The notes under the pieces: generated by a model | What the model was told of the DNA's origin: nothing | The model's database searches: none | What the model saw: the letters and a program-made list of their open reading frames with translations, nothing else | Part shown: positions 53,837 to 61,843 of the stretch, piece by piece | How the letters are laid out: the number at the start of each line of letters is the position of its first letter | How positions within the stretch are numbered: position 1 is the first letter of the stretch | Program-made: the position numbers and the translations under genes | Assembly: GCA_003612285.1 (NCBI GenBank) | Contig: RAYE01000023.1 | Span: 1 to 64,000, forward strand | Length of the DNA: 64,000 nt | Direction of reading: 5' to 3' | DNA from: a bacterium D16-51 | Lineage (GTDB): Bacteria; Bacillota; Clostridia; Lachnospirales; Lachnospiraceae

Positions 53837-56800
53837 ATGAGACAATATGAGTTAGCAATTCGGATTGCCCAGATTCATCATCTGGTGGATGAAAGAAAAT
53901 ATAAAAAGGCATTGGCCGTAATCCAGACATTGGATGTACGGCAGGTGCGGGCGTTAAGTGATTTAAAAGTATTTGCAGAGGTATATACTAAGACAGAACA
54001 GTATGATGCGGCAAAAGCAATGTATTTGCGGATATGCAGGAGCTCTAAGACAAGAAGGGTGCTGCACCGTCTGGTATATCTTTCTATCCGTACAAATTCG
54101 CTGGAAGATGCGGAGGCATATTTCGAGGAATATATGCGGATGAACCCAAGTACGCGGGATGCATTAATCCTGCGGTATCGGATTGATAAAGCATCAGGCG
54201 TGCCGATTGGGAAATTGATTGAGGTGCTGCAGGAGCTGAAGCAGGAGGAATATATTGAAGAATGGGCGTATGAGCTGGCAAAACTTTATCACCGTGCCGG
54301 ACGCAGGGATGAGTGTATGGAAGAGTGTAAGGATATCATGCTCTGGTTTGGAAGCGGCGAGATTGTAGAACGTGCTAAAATATTAATGGATCATCTGAAA
54401 GAGAAAGACCCAATTCCTTATTATGATGATAAGGATTTTACTGTGCCCAAAAAAGAGGCGCCGAATCCTTACGATACAGGTTCCCTCCCTGACCTGAATG
54501 AATTTATCAAAGAGCGGAAGGCTATGAAACGTAAGGCGCGGAAAGCATCAGGCAGCTATGGGGAAGAAGAGGGGAAAAAGGATATCGGGGGAGAAGATTT
54601 CCATAGAAAAGAGAAGGAAGAGCCCGTAAAACACGAGAAAGGCCGGGAGGCGCCTGATACAGAATTTATTGATGATTATGAGGAAGACGATTTTGAGAGG
54701 GATTTGGTTTTACCGCAGGCTGCAATCCAAAAGTTGTCTGGGTTATTAAGGTTTGGAAGAAAGGAAGAAGGGAAATCTGATAAAATTGAACTTCCAGAGC
54801 AGGATAAGGAGGTTTTAGGGCAGGAGCCAGAGCCTATAGAAAGGGAAGAGGATTTTTCAGCGCAGCGGCAGGAAGAATCAGAAGAACAAAAAACTGCAGG
54901 ATGGGAAAAAGAGCGGCAGGAGAAAAAAGAAGAAGCAGGGCAAAAGGAAAAATTGCAGGAAAGAGAAAGGGAGCAGCCTTGGAAGGAAGAAGAACAGAAA
55001 AAGGAAGAAGCCAAATCTGAGGCATCAAAACAGGGGGCAGGACGGCCTGAGCAGGAGGAGAGGGCTTCTGCAGCGATGCAGGAAACGGTTCGTGTAAAAA
55101 AGGAGATCCCAAAGAAAAAAAAGGCAGAGTATGTACCGCATTCGCAGTCAGGAACAGGGATTACGCAGGATCTTGCGAGGGAAATTACGGCTATTTATGA
55201 AATGGAACAGCAAAGCCAGCTAAAGGAAAAAGAAGTAAAGGTAATCAGGGAAAGAACAGAGAGTAAAAAAGTAAGGCCGCAGGCAGGGCAGGAGGAAAAT
55301 ACGAAAAAAGAGACGTCAAGTGACGGGCAGGAAGCTGTTACGAAGCCCGTAAGACGTATGCGGGCTGCTGCAGGGAATCCGAAGGATAAAACAAATATTG
55401 CGACGAATCTTGTCGACCGTATGACGCAGGCAATTCAAAAGAGCGCATCAAAGTCGTACATACCAATTGATATAGAAGAAATACAGGGAGATGCAGAAGC
55501 AGCAGGGACAGGGCGGCCGGGCAGAAAAGAAGCAGTGCAGCAGGAAAGAGCAGAAACAAAAAAGGGAAAGGATCCGCTGACTGTAGCCTTGGAAAAGGAA
55601 GTAGAAGAATATCAGGCGGCAAAAGAGCGTGAGCGGCAGGAGGAAGAGGTATCGGAAAAACAGCCGCAGAACGAAGCAGAGCTTCTAAAAAATCTTTTGG
55701 AAGAAGAAATTCAGGACCCAGAACGCTTACAGGAGACGGGAGACCCAGAATTTTTTGAAGAACCGAAAGAAGCTGTAGAGGAAGAAGAGGCGGAAGTTAT
55801 AGAAGAACCGGAAGAAGCTGTGGAGGAAGAAGAATCGGAAGTTACAGAGGAACTGAAAGGAGCTGTAGAGGGAGAAGAGGCGGAAGCAGCGATAGAGACA
55901 GAAGACAGGCTGGAAGATTTGGAAGGTTTAGGGGAAACGGTGGAAGCAGAAGAGCCGGAAACTATGGAGCAGCCAGAAGAAGCTGTGGAAGAAGAGGTGG
56001 AAGTTACAGAGGAACCAGAAGAAGAGGTGGAAGTTACAGAGGAATCGGAAGAAGCTGTGGAGGAAGAAGAATCGGAAGTTACAGAGGAACCGGAAGAAGC
56101 TGTGGAGGAAGAAGAACCGGAAGTTATAGAGGAACCGGAAGAAGCTGTGGAGGAAGAAGAACCGGAAGTTACAGAGGAACCGAAAGAAACTGTAGAGGAA
56201 GAACCGGAAGCAGTGATAGAGACAGAAGACAGGCTGGGAGATTCGGAAGGTTTAGAGGAAACGGTGGAAGCAGAAGAGCCGGAAACTATGGTGCAGCCAG
56301 AAGAAGAACCGGAGAGAAGGGAGGAGGTTTCCGATGTAACAGAGAGCACAAAGGATCTGACAAAGGAAATTGAGGCGGTAAAGGCGGCTGCTTCTGCACT
56401 GAAGGATTACCATGCGCCGGAAATTCCGGTGATTGAGACGGATTATAATGAGATGCCGCAGATTACTTATGAAGATTTGCCGACTACCAGAGCGCTGCAG
56501 CAGTCTTTTCAGGATGTTTTAAGGCTGATTGAAGGGGAACTGGATCCTTCCCATTTCGTTTTGATGGGGGATGGAACAGAACGAATTGTTGGGGTCTCAA
56601 AAAAAATAGTCCATGTTATGAAGGCGTCAGGCTATCTTTCTGTTGGCAGGATTGCCAAGATACGTGCAGCCCAGTTGAATAAAATGGATTTAATTGGTTT
56701 CCGTAAGGAGCTGAAAGGGAACTGCCTGCTGATAGAGGAGGCATCGGATTTATTGTTTCCTACGATTACTAAGATATTTTCCATAATGGAAGAGTATTAC

Positions 56801-56932
56801 GGGGATTTTGTTGTGATATTGTCAGATGAAGGGACTACGCTTGACCAGTTGTTTCGGTTTGTTCCAGTATTGGCAAAAAGGTTTAAATACATTATTGACA
56901 TTACAAAGTATACAGAAAAGGACTACGAATAG
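53837..56932 (+). CDS. Large TPR protein with Glu-rich repeat and degenerate AAA+ C-terminal domain
   Basis: 1031 residues starting MRQYELAIRIAQIHHLVDER (AAGGAG 6-7 bp upstream). Residues 1 to about 190 are TPR-like helices (KKALAVIQTLDVRQ, YDAAKAMYLRICRS). About 200-870 is highly charged, with a run of 15-residue repeats EPEEAVEEEEPEV at 640-830. The last 160 residues resemble a CbxX/CfxQ-type AAA+ module: SHFVLMGDGTERIVGVSKKI where Walker A should be (no GKT), GYLSVGRIAKIRAAQL, CLLIEEASDLL in place of Walker B, DFVVILSDEG and LAKRFKYIIDITKYTEKDY. The ATP-binding lysine is absent, so it is probably a non-hydrolysing pseudo-AAA. Likely a cytoplasmic scaffold; function unknown. Confidence 0.75.
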   Translation: MRQYELAIRIAQIHHLVDERKYKKALAVIQTLDVRQVRALSDLKVFAEVYTKTEQYDAAKAMYLRICRSSKTRRVLHRLVYLSIRTNSLEDAEAYFEEYMRMNPSTRDALILRYRIDKASGVPIGKLIEVLQELKQEEYIEEWAYELAKLYHRAGRRDECMEECKDIMLWFGSGEIVERAKILMDHLKEKDPIPYYDDKDFTVPKKEAPNPYDTGSLPDLNEFIKERKAMKRKARKASGSYGEEEGKKDIGGEDFHRKEKEEPVKHEKGREAPDTEFIDDYEEDDFERDLVLPQAAIQKLSGLLRFGRKEEGKSDKIELPEQDKEVLGQEPEPIEREEDFSAQRQEESEEQKTAGWEKERQEKKEEAGQKEKLQEREREQPWKEEEQKKEEAKSEASKQGAGRPEQEERASAAMQETVRVKKEIPKKKKAEYVPHSQSGTGITQDLAREITAIYEMEQQSQLKEKEVKVIRERTESKKVRPQAGQEENTKKETSSDGQEAVTKPVRRMRAAAGNPKDKTNIATNLVDRMTQAIQKSASKSYIPIDIEEIQGDAEAAGTGRPGRKEAVQQERAETKKGKDPLTVALEKEVEEYQAAKERERQEEEVSEKQPQNEAELLKNLLEEEIQDPERLQETGDPEFFEEPKEAVEEEEAEVIEEPEEAVEEEESEVTEELKGAVEGEEAEAAIETEDRLEDLEGLGETVEAEEPETMEQPEEAVEEEVEVTEEPEEEVEVTEESEEAVEEEESEVTEEPEEAVEEEEPEVIEEPEEAVEEEEPEVTEEPKETVEEEPEAVIETEDRLGDSEGLEETVEAEEPETMVQPEEEPERREEVSDVTESTKDLTKEIEAVKAAASALKDYHAPEIPVIETDYNEMPQITYEDLPTTRALQQSFQDVLRLIEGELDPSHFVLMGDGTERIVGVSKKIVHVMKASGYLSVGRIAKIRAAQLNKMDLIGFRKELKGNCLLIEEASDLLFPTITKIFSIMEEYYGDFVVILSDEGTTLDQLFRFVPVLAKRFKYIIDITKYTEKDYE
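55740..56330 (+). repeat. Glu-rich in-frame minisatellite within the TPR/pseudo-AAA gene
   Basis: About 45-bp units encoding EEPEEAVEEEEPEVT or close variants, with longer duplicated blocks (AVEEEE..ETEDRL..DLEGLGETVEAEE occurs twice, near 55880 and 56210). Copy number may vary between strains by slippage. The antisense frame here is open too, but only as a shadow. Confidence 0.8.
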
Positions 56933-56948
56933 GGATTTTTTCATACGG

Positions 56949-57013
56949 CAATTTGTGCCTGCGCGCTGCCTGGCGCAAATTGTTTTATGTAGGAAAGCAG
57001 CGCAGAAATGGGG
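56949..57013 (+). promoter_or_regulatory. Pseudoknot-type leader upstream of pyrophosphatase gene (copy 2)
   Basis: Stem CAATTTGTGCC (56949-56959) / GGCGCAAATTG (56972-56982) with loop TGCGCGCTGCCT. The heptamer GCGCTGC (56963-56969) matches GCAGCGC (56997-57003), which is followed by AGAAATGGGG carrying the ribosome site for ATG 57020. The stem sequence differs from copy 1 at 8271 but both arms change together, while loop and downstream partner are identical. Confidence 0.5.
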
Positions 57014-57019
57014 ATGTTT

Positions 57020-58672
57020 ATGAATAAAGATTCAAACATAGTAATAAATGTAATTGGGCATACTAACCCAGATACAGATTCACTTTGTTCGGCAATTGCC
57101 TATGCTTATCTGAAACGGAAAGTGACAGGCGGCAATTATGTGGCAAAACGGGCAGGGCAGATTAATGCGGAAAGCAAGTTTGTGTTGGATTATTTTCAAG
57201 CGGAAATTCCGGATTATCTGGGGGATGTGCGTACGCAGGTTATGGATATTGATGTAAACCGTGTAAAAGGGGTAACGGAAAACATTTCCATAAAAGCAGC
57301 ATGGAAAGTTATGCAGGAAGGGGGATGGCAGACGCTTCCTGTAGTGTCTAATTCAGGAAGGCTGAAAGGCCTGCTTACAATTGAAGATATTGCAAAGTCC
57401 TATATGGATATTTATGACAGCAGGGTAATCTCAAATTCCCATACGCCGTTTCGGAATATTGTGGAAACTTTGGATGGGGAGATGCTATATGGAAACCCAG
57501 AGGAAAGTGTACAGTCAGGAAAATGCCTGATTGCCGCCGCAAACCCTGATTTGATGGAAAGTTATATTGAGGAAGATGATATTGTTATTTTAGGGAACCG
57601 GTATGAGTCCCAGCTTTGTGCGATTGAGATGGGGGCAAAATGTATTATTGTCTGCGATGGGGCGAAGGTTTCTTTTACAATTGGAAGGCTGGCGGAAAAC
57701 CATAACTGTTTTATTATACAGACGCCATACGATACGTTTACAGTGTCCCGTTTGATTAACCAGAGCATTCCGATTGGTTATTTTATGAAAAGGGAAAAGC
57801 TTATTACATTTGGCCTGGGGGAAGCCCTGGATGATATCCGGGATACAATGGCAAAAAAGAGATACCGGGATTTTCCGGTATTGGACTGGAATGGGAATTA
57901 TTTTGGCATGATTTCCAGAAGGAATTTGTTAGGGGCGCGTAAAAAGAAAGTTGTAATGGTAGACCATAATGAGCCGACACAGGCGGTATATGGCATTGAG
58001 GAAGCCCAGATTCTTGAGATTATCGACCATCACCGAATTGGAAGCATTGAGACAGTAGGGCCGGTGTATTTCCGTAACCAGCCGCTAGGCTGTACGGCAA
58101 CCATTGTCTACCAGATGTTTCAGGAACTTGCAGTAGAGATCCCGCAAAAAATTGCAGGCTTGTTGTGTTCTGCTATTTTATCAGACACTTTGATTTTCCG
58201 TTCCCCTACCTGTACGAAGATAGACCAGGATGCGGCGGAGAAGCTTGCCAAAATTGCGGGGGTAGAGCCGCAGGAATATGCAGCAAAGATGTTCCAGGCC
58301 GGAAGCAACCTTTCGGTTAAGTCGCCAGGGGAAATTTTTTACCAGGATTTTAAGAAGTTTGAATTTGATGAAGTGACTCTTGGCGTGGCGCAGATTAATT
58401 CGATGACGGCAAAGGAATTGGAGCTAATCTGTGATAAAATGGTTCCATACTTGCCAAAAGCTTTATCAGAGCATAAAATAGACATGATTTATTTTATGCT
58501 GACGAACATTATGGAAGAAGAAACAGAGCTGCTTTGTGAAGGGGATGGGGCAAAGGAGCTTGCATTAAAAGCGTTTTTCCTGCCGCAGGATACCGGGCAT
58601 ATTGTTTTACATCATGTTGTTTCCAGGAAAAAGCAGGTAATCCCGGCATTGATGACTGCACTGCAGGAATAA
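57020..58672 (+). CDS. Manganese-dependent inorganic pyrophosphatase with CBS and DRTGG regulatory domains
   Basis: 550 residues. N-terminal DHH part with GHTNPDTDSLCSAIAYAY; insert of two CBS segments (GGWQTLPVVSNSGRLKGLLT and RDFPVLDWNGNYFGMISRR) around a DRTGG domain; then VVMVDHNEPTQAV, IIDHHRIGSIETV and the C-terminal DHHA2 domain (LCSAILSDTLIF ... TFD-like KFEFDEVTLGVAQINSM). This is the adenylate/diadenosine-regulated class II PPase of Clostridia. ATG 57020 follows GGGG by 6 bp; ATG 57008 and 57014 overlap that site. It cleaves pyrophosphate to drive biosynthesis. Confidence 0.94.
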   Translation: MNKDSNIVINVIGHTNPDTDSLCSAIAYAYLKRKVTGGNYVAKRAGQINAESKFVLDYFQAEIPDYLGDVRTQVMDIDVNRVKGVTENISIKAAWKVMQEGGWQTLPVVSNSGRLKGLLTIEDIAKSYMDIYDSRVISNSHTPFRNIVETLDGEMLYGNPEESVQSGKCLIAAANPDLMESYIEEDDIVILGNRYESQLCAIEMGAKCIIVCDGAKVSFTIGRLAENHNCFIIQTPYDTFTVSRLINQSIPIGYFMKREKLITFGLGEALDDIRDTMAKKRYRDFPVLDWNGNYFGMISRRNLLGARKKKVVMVDHNEPTQAVYGIEEAQILEIIDHHRIGSIETVGPVYFRNQPLGCTATIVYQMFQELAVEIPQKIAGLLCSAILSDTLIFRSPTCTKIDQDAAEKLAKIAGVEPQEYAAKMFQAGSNLSVKSPGEIFYQDFKKFEFDEVTLGVAQINSMTAKELELICDKMVPYLPKALSEHKIDMIYFMLTNIMEEETELLCEGDGAKELALKAFFLPQDTGHIVLHHVVSRKKQVIPALMTALQE

Positions 58673-58676
58673 AAGG

Positions 58677-58901
58677 GTGACTAAAACAGTGAGCAGAGTT
58701 ATAGGTAATATCATGCTTGCATGAATATTACCTATAATTGTGCGAGCGTCCATCATGAGGAACGAAGCAATGCTGTAAGCAGTGCGAGAGTTCCGAATGA
58801 GGGAGGGTGCTAGACATCCGGTGGATGTCTGTTAAGCACGGACCGAAACGAAGTGAAGACGGTAAAGCTGCGTAGCAGCGGCAGCCCGGTGTTTTAGTCA
58901 T
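58677..58901. repeat. 225-bp structured element with terminal inverted repeats TGACTAAAACA
   Basis: GTGACTAAAACA (58677-58688) and TGTTTTAGTCAT (58890-58901) are inverted copies with one mismatch. Inside are perfect hairpins TATAGGTAATAT/AATATTACCTATA (58711-58737), GGAAC..GTTCC enclosing GCAATGC/GCAGTGC, and AGACATCC/GGATGTCT. It starts 5 bp after the pyrophosphatase stop codon. No ORF. Size and form equal those of the element at 4875-5098, though the sequence differs. Confidence 0.65.
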
Positions 58902-58938
58902 GACAATGTTTATGCCGGCGGAGCCGGCATGATGAAAA

Positions 58939-59052
58939 GGGTGAAAGAAAAAAAGAAGAAAGGAAAAATTGCAAACACATATCATACACCCTTTGTGTTT
59001 GCGCCTCAAATGAAAATGCAGGCATTTTTGCTTGAGGCTTGGTAAAAAAATT
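58939..59052 (+). promoter_or_regulatory. Structured leader-type repeat, copy C, ending at the mrp start codon
   Basis: GGGTGAAAGA (58939), GCAAACACA (58971-58979) pairing with TGTGTTTGC (58994-59002), and the long hairpin GCCTCAA.../...TTGAGGC (59003-59038), then GGTAAAAAAATT and ATG 59053. The first helix is eroded (only GGGTG/CACCC left) while the second and third are intact. A hairpin ATGCCGGC/GCCGGCAT (58912-58930) lies just upstream. Confidence 0.55.
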
Positions 59053-59907
59053 ATGAGTGAAATCGAAAATTGCAGCCATGACTGTTCGAGCTGTTCAGCA
59101 GACTGCTCCAGCCGTGACCCAAAAAGTTTTTTGGAGAAACCACATGCAAAGAGTACAATCCGCAAGGTAATTGGGATTGTCAGCGGAAAAGGGGGCGTCG
59201 GAAAATCTATGGTATCTTCGATGCTTGCCGTCCAGTTCCAGAGGAAGGGATACCATACAGCTGTTTTAGACGCTGATATTACAGGGCCTTCGATTCCAAA
59301 GGCATTTGGAATTACCGGGCGTGCCACAGGAAATGAAGATGGCATTTACCCTGTTGTCTCTAAAACTGGTATCCAGACAATGTCTGTAAACCTGCTTTTA
59401 GAGGATGCGACGGACCCAGTTATCTGGAGAGGGCCGGTAATTGCAGGTACGGTAAAACAGTTCTGGCAGGAGGTAATCTGGTCAGATGTTGACTGTATGT
59501 TTGTAGATATGCCGCCGGGAACAGGGGACGTTCCGTTAACAGTTTTCCAGGCGATTCCAGTGGATGGCATTATTGTAGTAACTTCTCCGCAGGAGCTGGT
59601 TTCCATGATTGTTGGGAAGGCTGTCAAAATGGCGCAGATGATGGATGTCCCGGTGCTTGGGATTGTGGAAAATATGAGCTATGCAGAGTGCCCGGGCTGT
59701 GGGGAACGGATTGAGATTTTTGGAAAGAGCCATGTAGATGAAGTTGCAGCGCAATTTGGCCTTCCGGTGCTTGGGAAAATTCCGATGACGCCGGCGATTG
59801 CTGCGGCAAGCGATGCAGGCGATATAGAAAGCCTGGAGGGAAATTGGCTTGACGAAGCAGTACAGGCAGTCGAGAAAGTGCCATCTTCAAATTCACAGCC
59901 GGTTTAG
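59053..59907 (+). CDS. Mrp/NBP35-family ATP-binding iron-sulfur carrier protein
   Basis: 284 residues. It opens with a cysteine-rich segment MSEIENCSHDCSSCSADCSS (four Cys, as in NBP35/Nbp-like proteins), then the deviant Walker A GIVSGKGGVGKSMVSS (about 46-61), DADITGPSIPKAFG, DMPPGTGDVPLT and a C-terminal CPGCG pair that binds a bridging cluster. It carries or delivers [4Fe-4S] clusters. The start ATG 59053 has GAGG 15 bp upstream, a longer gap than normal, and is preceded by the structured repeat. Apparently monocistronic. Confidence 0.93.
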   Translation: MSEIENCSHDCSSCSADCSSRDPKSFLEKPHAKSTIRKVIGIVSGKGGVGKSMVSSMLAVQFQRKGYHTAVLDADITGPSIPKAFGITGRATGNEDGIYPVVSKTGIQTMSVNLLLEDATDPVIWRGPVIAGTVKQFWQEVIWSDVDCMFVDMPPGTGDVPLTVFQAIPVDGIIVVTSPQELVSMIVGKAVKMAQMMDVPVLGIVENMSYAECPGCGERIEIFGKSHVDEVAAQFGLPVLGKIPMTPAIAAASDAGDIESLEGNWLDEAVQAVEKVPSSNSQPV

Positions 59908-59916
59908 GAAAGAATC

Positions 59917-59954
59917 AGGGAAAATATTATGGGAAACATGGTATTTTCCCTTTT
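59917..59954 (+). terminator. Terminator of the mrp gene
   Basis: GGGAAAATA (59918-59926) and TATTTTCCC (59942-59950) with an internal loop, followed by TTTTGTATTT. Confidence 0.75.
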
Positions 59955-59960
59955 GTATTT

Positions 59961-60040
59961 AATAGGAAATTGCGCTGTAACATAGTAGTCAAGGGCACCA
60001 GCGCTGGCGGTGCCCTTTTTTATGCGATAGGAAATTTCTC
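59961..60040. repeat. Mobile terminator-type repeat (TAGGAAATTGCGCTGTAA family), copy
   Basis: AATAGGAAATTGCGCTGTAA at the left, then GGGCACC...GGTGCCCTTTTTT, closed by a second ATAGGAAATT (60027-60036), so the terminator is bracketed by a 10-bp direct repeat. Same unit as the one inserted in the Rpn gene at 39798. Confidence 0.65.
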
Positions 60041-60157
60041 CAATATGTTGTTCTATTTGTATGGTTATGGCGAATATAGATAGGGTAAGACTTAGGGCTA
60101 AGGGATAACCTCGTTAATAACCTGAGAAGAAAAGAGCATAGGAGGGATTGTAGGGAT

Positions 60158-61240
60158 ATGAACCAATATGAAAGAATTGTATCATACATATACCAGTATC
60201 AACGGAATGAAAAGGGAGCCAATGTAGGATATGTAAGGCTTGAGAAGAGGGGGAGCCAATGCAGGATATCAGCGCAGATGCGCCCAATGCCATTTAGGAA
60301 CTTGCCAAAAGTCTATCTATACCGTCAGCTTGAAAATGGGATTGATACAGTATATGCAGGGCAGATGACGGCAAGGGGAGGAAGCATGCTGTTTAAGGCC
60401 AGTACCGGCACAGAGGGGGTTTTTGGATCAGAACAGGCGGTTGATGAAATGGATGGTATTTTTATAGAAGCCGATGGAGATGCCTATTATGCAACTTCAT
60501 GGAAAAATGATAATTTTTATCTTGGGGACAGGGGAAAACAATATGCGGCTCCTGAAACAGGGGAAATTGAAGAAGGGGAAGAAAAGGAGAGACAGGAAGA
60601 AATAACGATAGAACATCAGGCTGAGGAAAAGGAAGAAACAGAAAAACAGAAAGACGTTATGCCGATAGCAGGGCACACAGAAGAGGTGGAAGCGGAAAAA
60701 AGTGGAGGGCAGGCTTTGCCGCCGCAGGAAGTGTTAACAAAAGGCAATGAGGTTTTAGAAGAGGCAGAGGCTGTTCCTGCCCAAAATAATTCCCCAAAAA
60801 CAGAATCAGAAGAAAATGATATGCAGATGCAGTCAATCTGCGGCATATGCCCGTTTAAGCGGAAGATGTATGATTATGGGAAAAAAATCCTTATGACGTT
60901 CCCGTCAATGAAGCCGTTCCAGCCAGGAGTGGCAAAAGCCTGTGTGCGTATGGAGCTGCAGGATATTGGATGCCTGCCGATTGCGTCGTGGTCCCTGTCA
61001 GGAAACCGTTTTTTGCTTCATGGTTATTACTGTTACCGCCATCTTTTGTTTGCGCAGATGGAGGATGGCAGATATGTATTGGGGGTTCCTGGAATTTATA
61101 GTGACAGGGAAAGGAAAAATGCCTGCCGGTTTGGTTTTCCTGATTTTCAGTCAATCGGTGATTTTGGAATGCAGCAGGGAGCGTTTGGTTATTGGCTTTT
61201 GGGGCTTCCGGAAGAAAATCAGAGATTTTCTTCTAAGTAG
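60158..61240 (+). CDS. Lachnospiraceae-type hypothetical protein (DUF6128-like), 360 aa
   Basis: 360 residues with two ordered domains separated by an acidic Glu/Gln-rich linker (about 130-225). N-terminus: MNQYERIVSYIYQYQRNEKG, RLEKRGSQCRISAQMR, VYLYRQ. C-terminus: CVRMELQDIGCLPIASWSLS, NRFLLHGYYCYRHLLFA, LGVPGIYSDRERKNACRFGF. This is a protein type I associate with spore-forming Lachnospiraceae, with the name DUF6128 as best memory. No signal peptide. The end overlaps the convergent GNAT gene by 22 bp. Function unknown. Confidence 0.65.
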   Translation: MNQYERIVSYIYQYQRNEKGANVGYVRLEKRGSQCRISAQMRPMPFRNLPKVYLYRQLENGIDTVYAGQMTARGGSMLFKASTGTEGVFGSEQAVDEMDGIFIEADGDAYYATSWKNDNFYLGDRGKQYAAPETGEIEEGEEKERQEEITIEHQAEEKEETEKQKDVMPIAGHTEEVEAEKSGGQALPPQEVLTKGNEVLEEAEAVPAQNNSPKTESEENDMQMQSICGICPFKRKMYDYGKKILMTFPSMKPFQPGVAKACVRMELQDIGCLPIASWSLSGNRFLLHGYYCYRHLLFAQMEDGRYVLGVPGIYSDRERKNACRFGFPDFQSIGDFGMQQGAFGYWLLGLPEENQRFSSK

Positions 61241-61770
61241 GAAAATAGCAGATGGTCCGTCCATATCCCATGGATTTCGGCGCACTTTTGTAAATAGCCT
61301 TCTTCAGCAAAACCAAGTCTGGAAAGGAGGCGGATGGAAGAAAAGTTATCTGGCTGCACATATGCTTCCAGTCTATGAAGATTGATTTCTTTCATAACAA
61401 GGGGAATCAGCAGGGCAAGCGCCTCCTGCATATAGCCAAAATGGCAATACTCTTTGCCAAGTTTATAACCAACCATGCATTTCTGGAAAGCGCCGCGCTC
61501 AATGCTGCTAAAGCATATAGTGCCTGCAGGGATGTCCGGTGTTTCCTGTAAAAAGAGCCAATACCTTAAATAGGAAAGCTTTAAAAAGGCATTGTATTCA
61601 CAGAGCAGGTTGGAATGATGGAAATCAACTGTATAAAAGCTGTTTGGGTGCAGGGGTTCAAAAGGCTCCAAAAATTGTTTGTTTCTTTGATAAAACCGGC
61701 ATACTGCAGCAGCACATTCCGGCCTGAGCACTTTTAAAATAAGACGGTTGGTTTTGTATGTAAATTGCAT
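61219..61770 (-). CDS. GNAT family N-acetyltransferase (RimJ/RimL-like)
   Basis: 183 residues. Starts MQFTYKTNRLILKVLRPECA, the usual RimJ/L opening, followed by ICFSSIERGAFQKCMVGYKL and the acetyl-CoA loop region FGYMQEALALLIPLVM, and the late motif NFSSIRLLSRLGFAEEGYL. It transfers acetyl to an amine, typically a protein N-terminus or a small molecule. AAGGAG is 9 bp from ATG 61770. It shares its upstream gap with tadA and converges on the previous gene. Confidence 0.92.
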   Translation of the reverse strand: MQFTYKTNRLILKVLRPECAAAVCRFYQRNKQFLEPFEPLHPNSFYTVDFHHSNLLCEYNAFLKLSYLRYWLFLQETPDIPAGTICFSSIERGAFQKCMVGYKLGKEYCHFGYMQEALALLIPLVMKEINLHRLEAYVQPDNFSSIRLLSRLGFAEEGYLQKCAEIHGIWTDHLLFSYLEENL

Positions 61771-61843
61771 AAAAGTTCACTCCTTGCATTTCTGGTTTAG
61801 ATTCGTTACACTATTATACAATAAAATAGAAATGAGGAAAAGT

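Noticed and set aside
55740-56330. Regular 45-bp repeats that might suggest CRISPR
   Set aside because: They are in frame within a coding sequence, have no unique spacers and no cas genes nearby.
55711-56349. Open minus-strand frame of 212 codons, very rich in serine
   Set aside because: It is the antisense shadow of the Glu-rich repeat (GAA/GAG codons read as TTC/CTC frames). No ribosome site and no protein-like composition.
58738-58870. Folded region examined as a possible tRNA or tmRNA
   Set aside because: No T-loop GTTCRANNC, no acceptor stem and no CCA; it belongs to the 225-bp inverted-repeat element.
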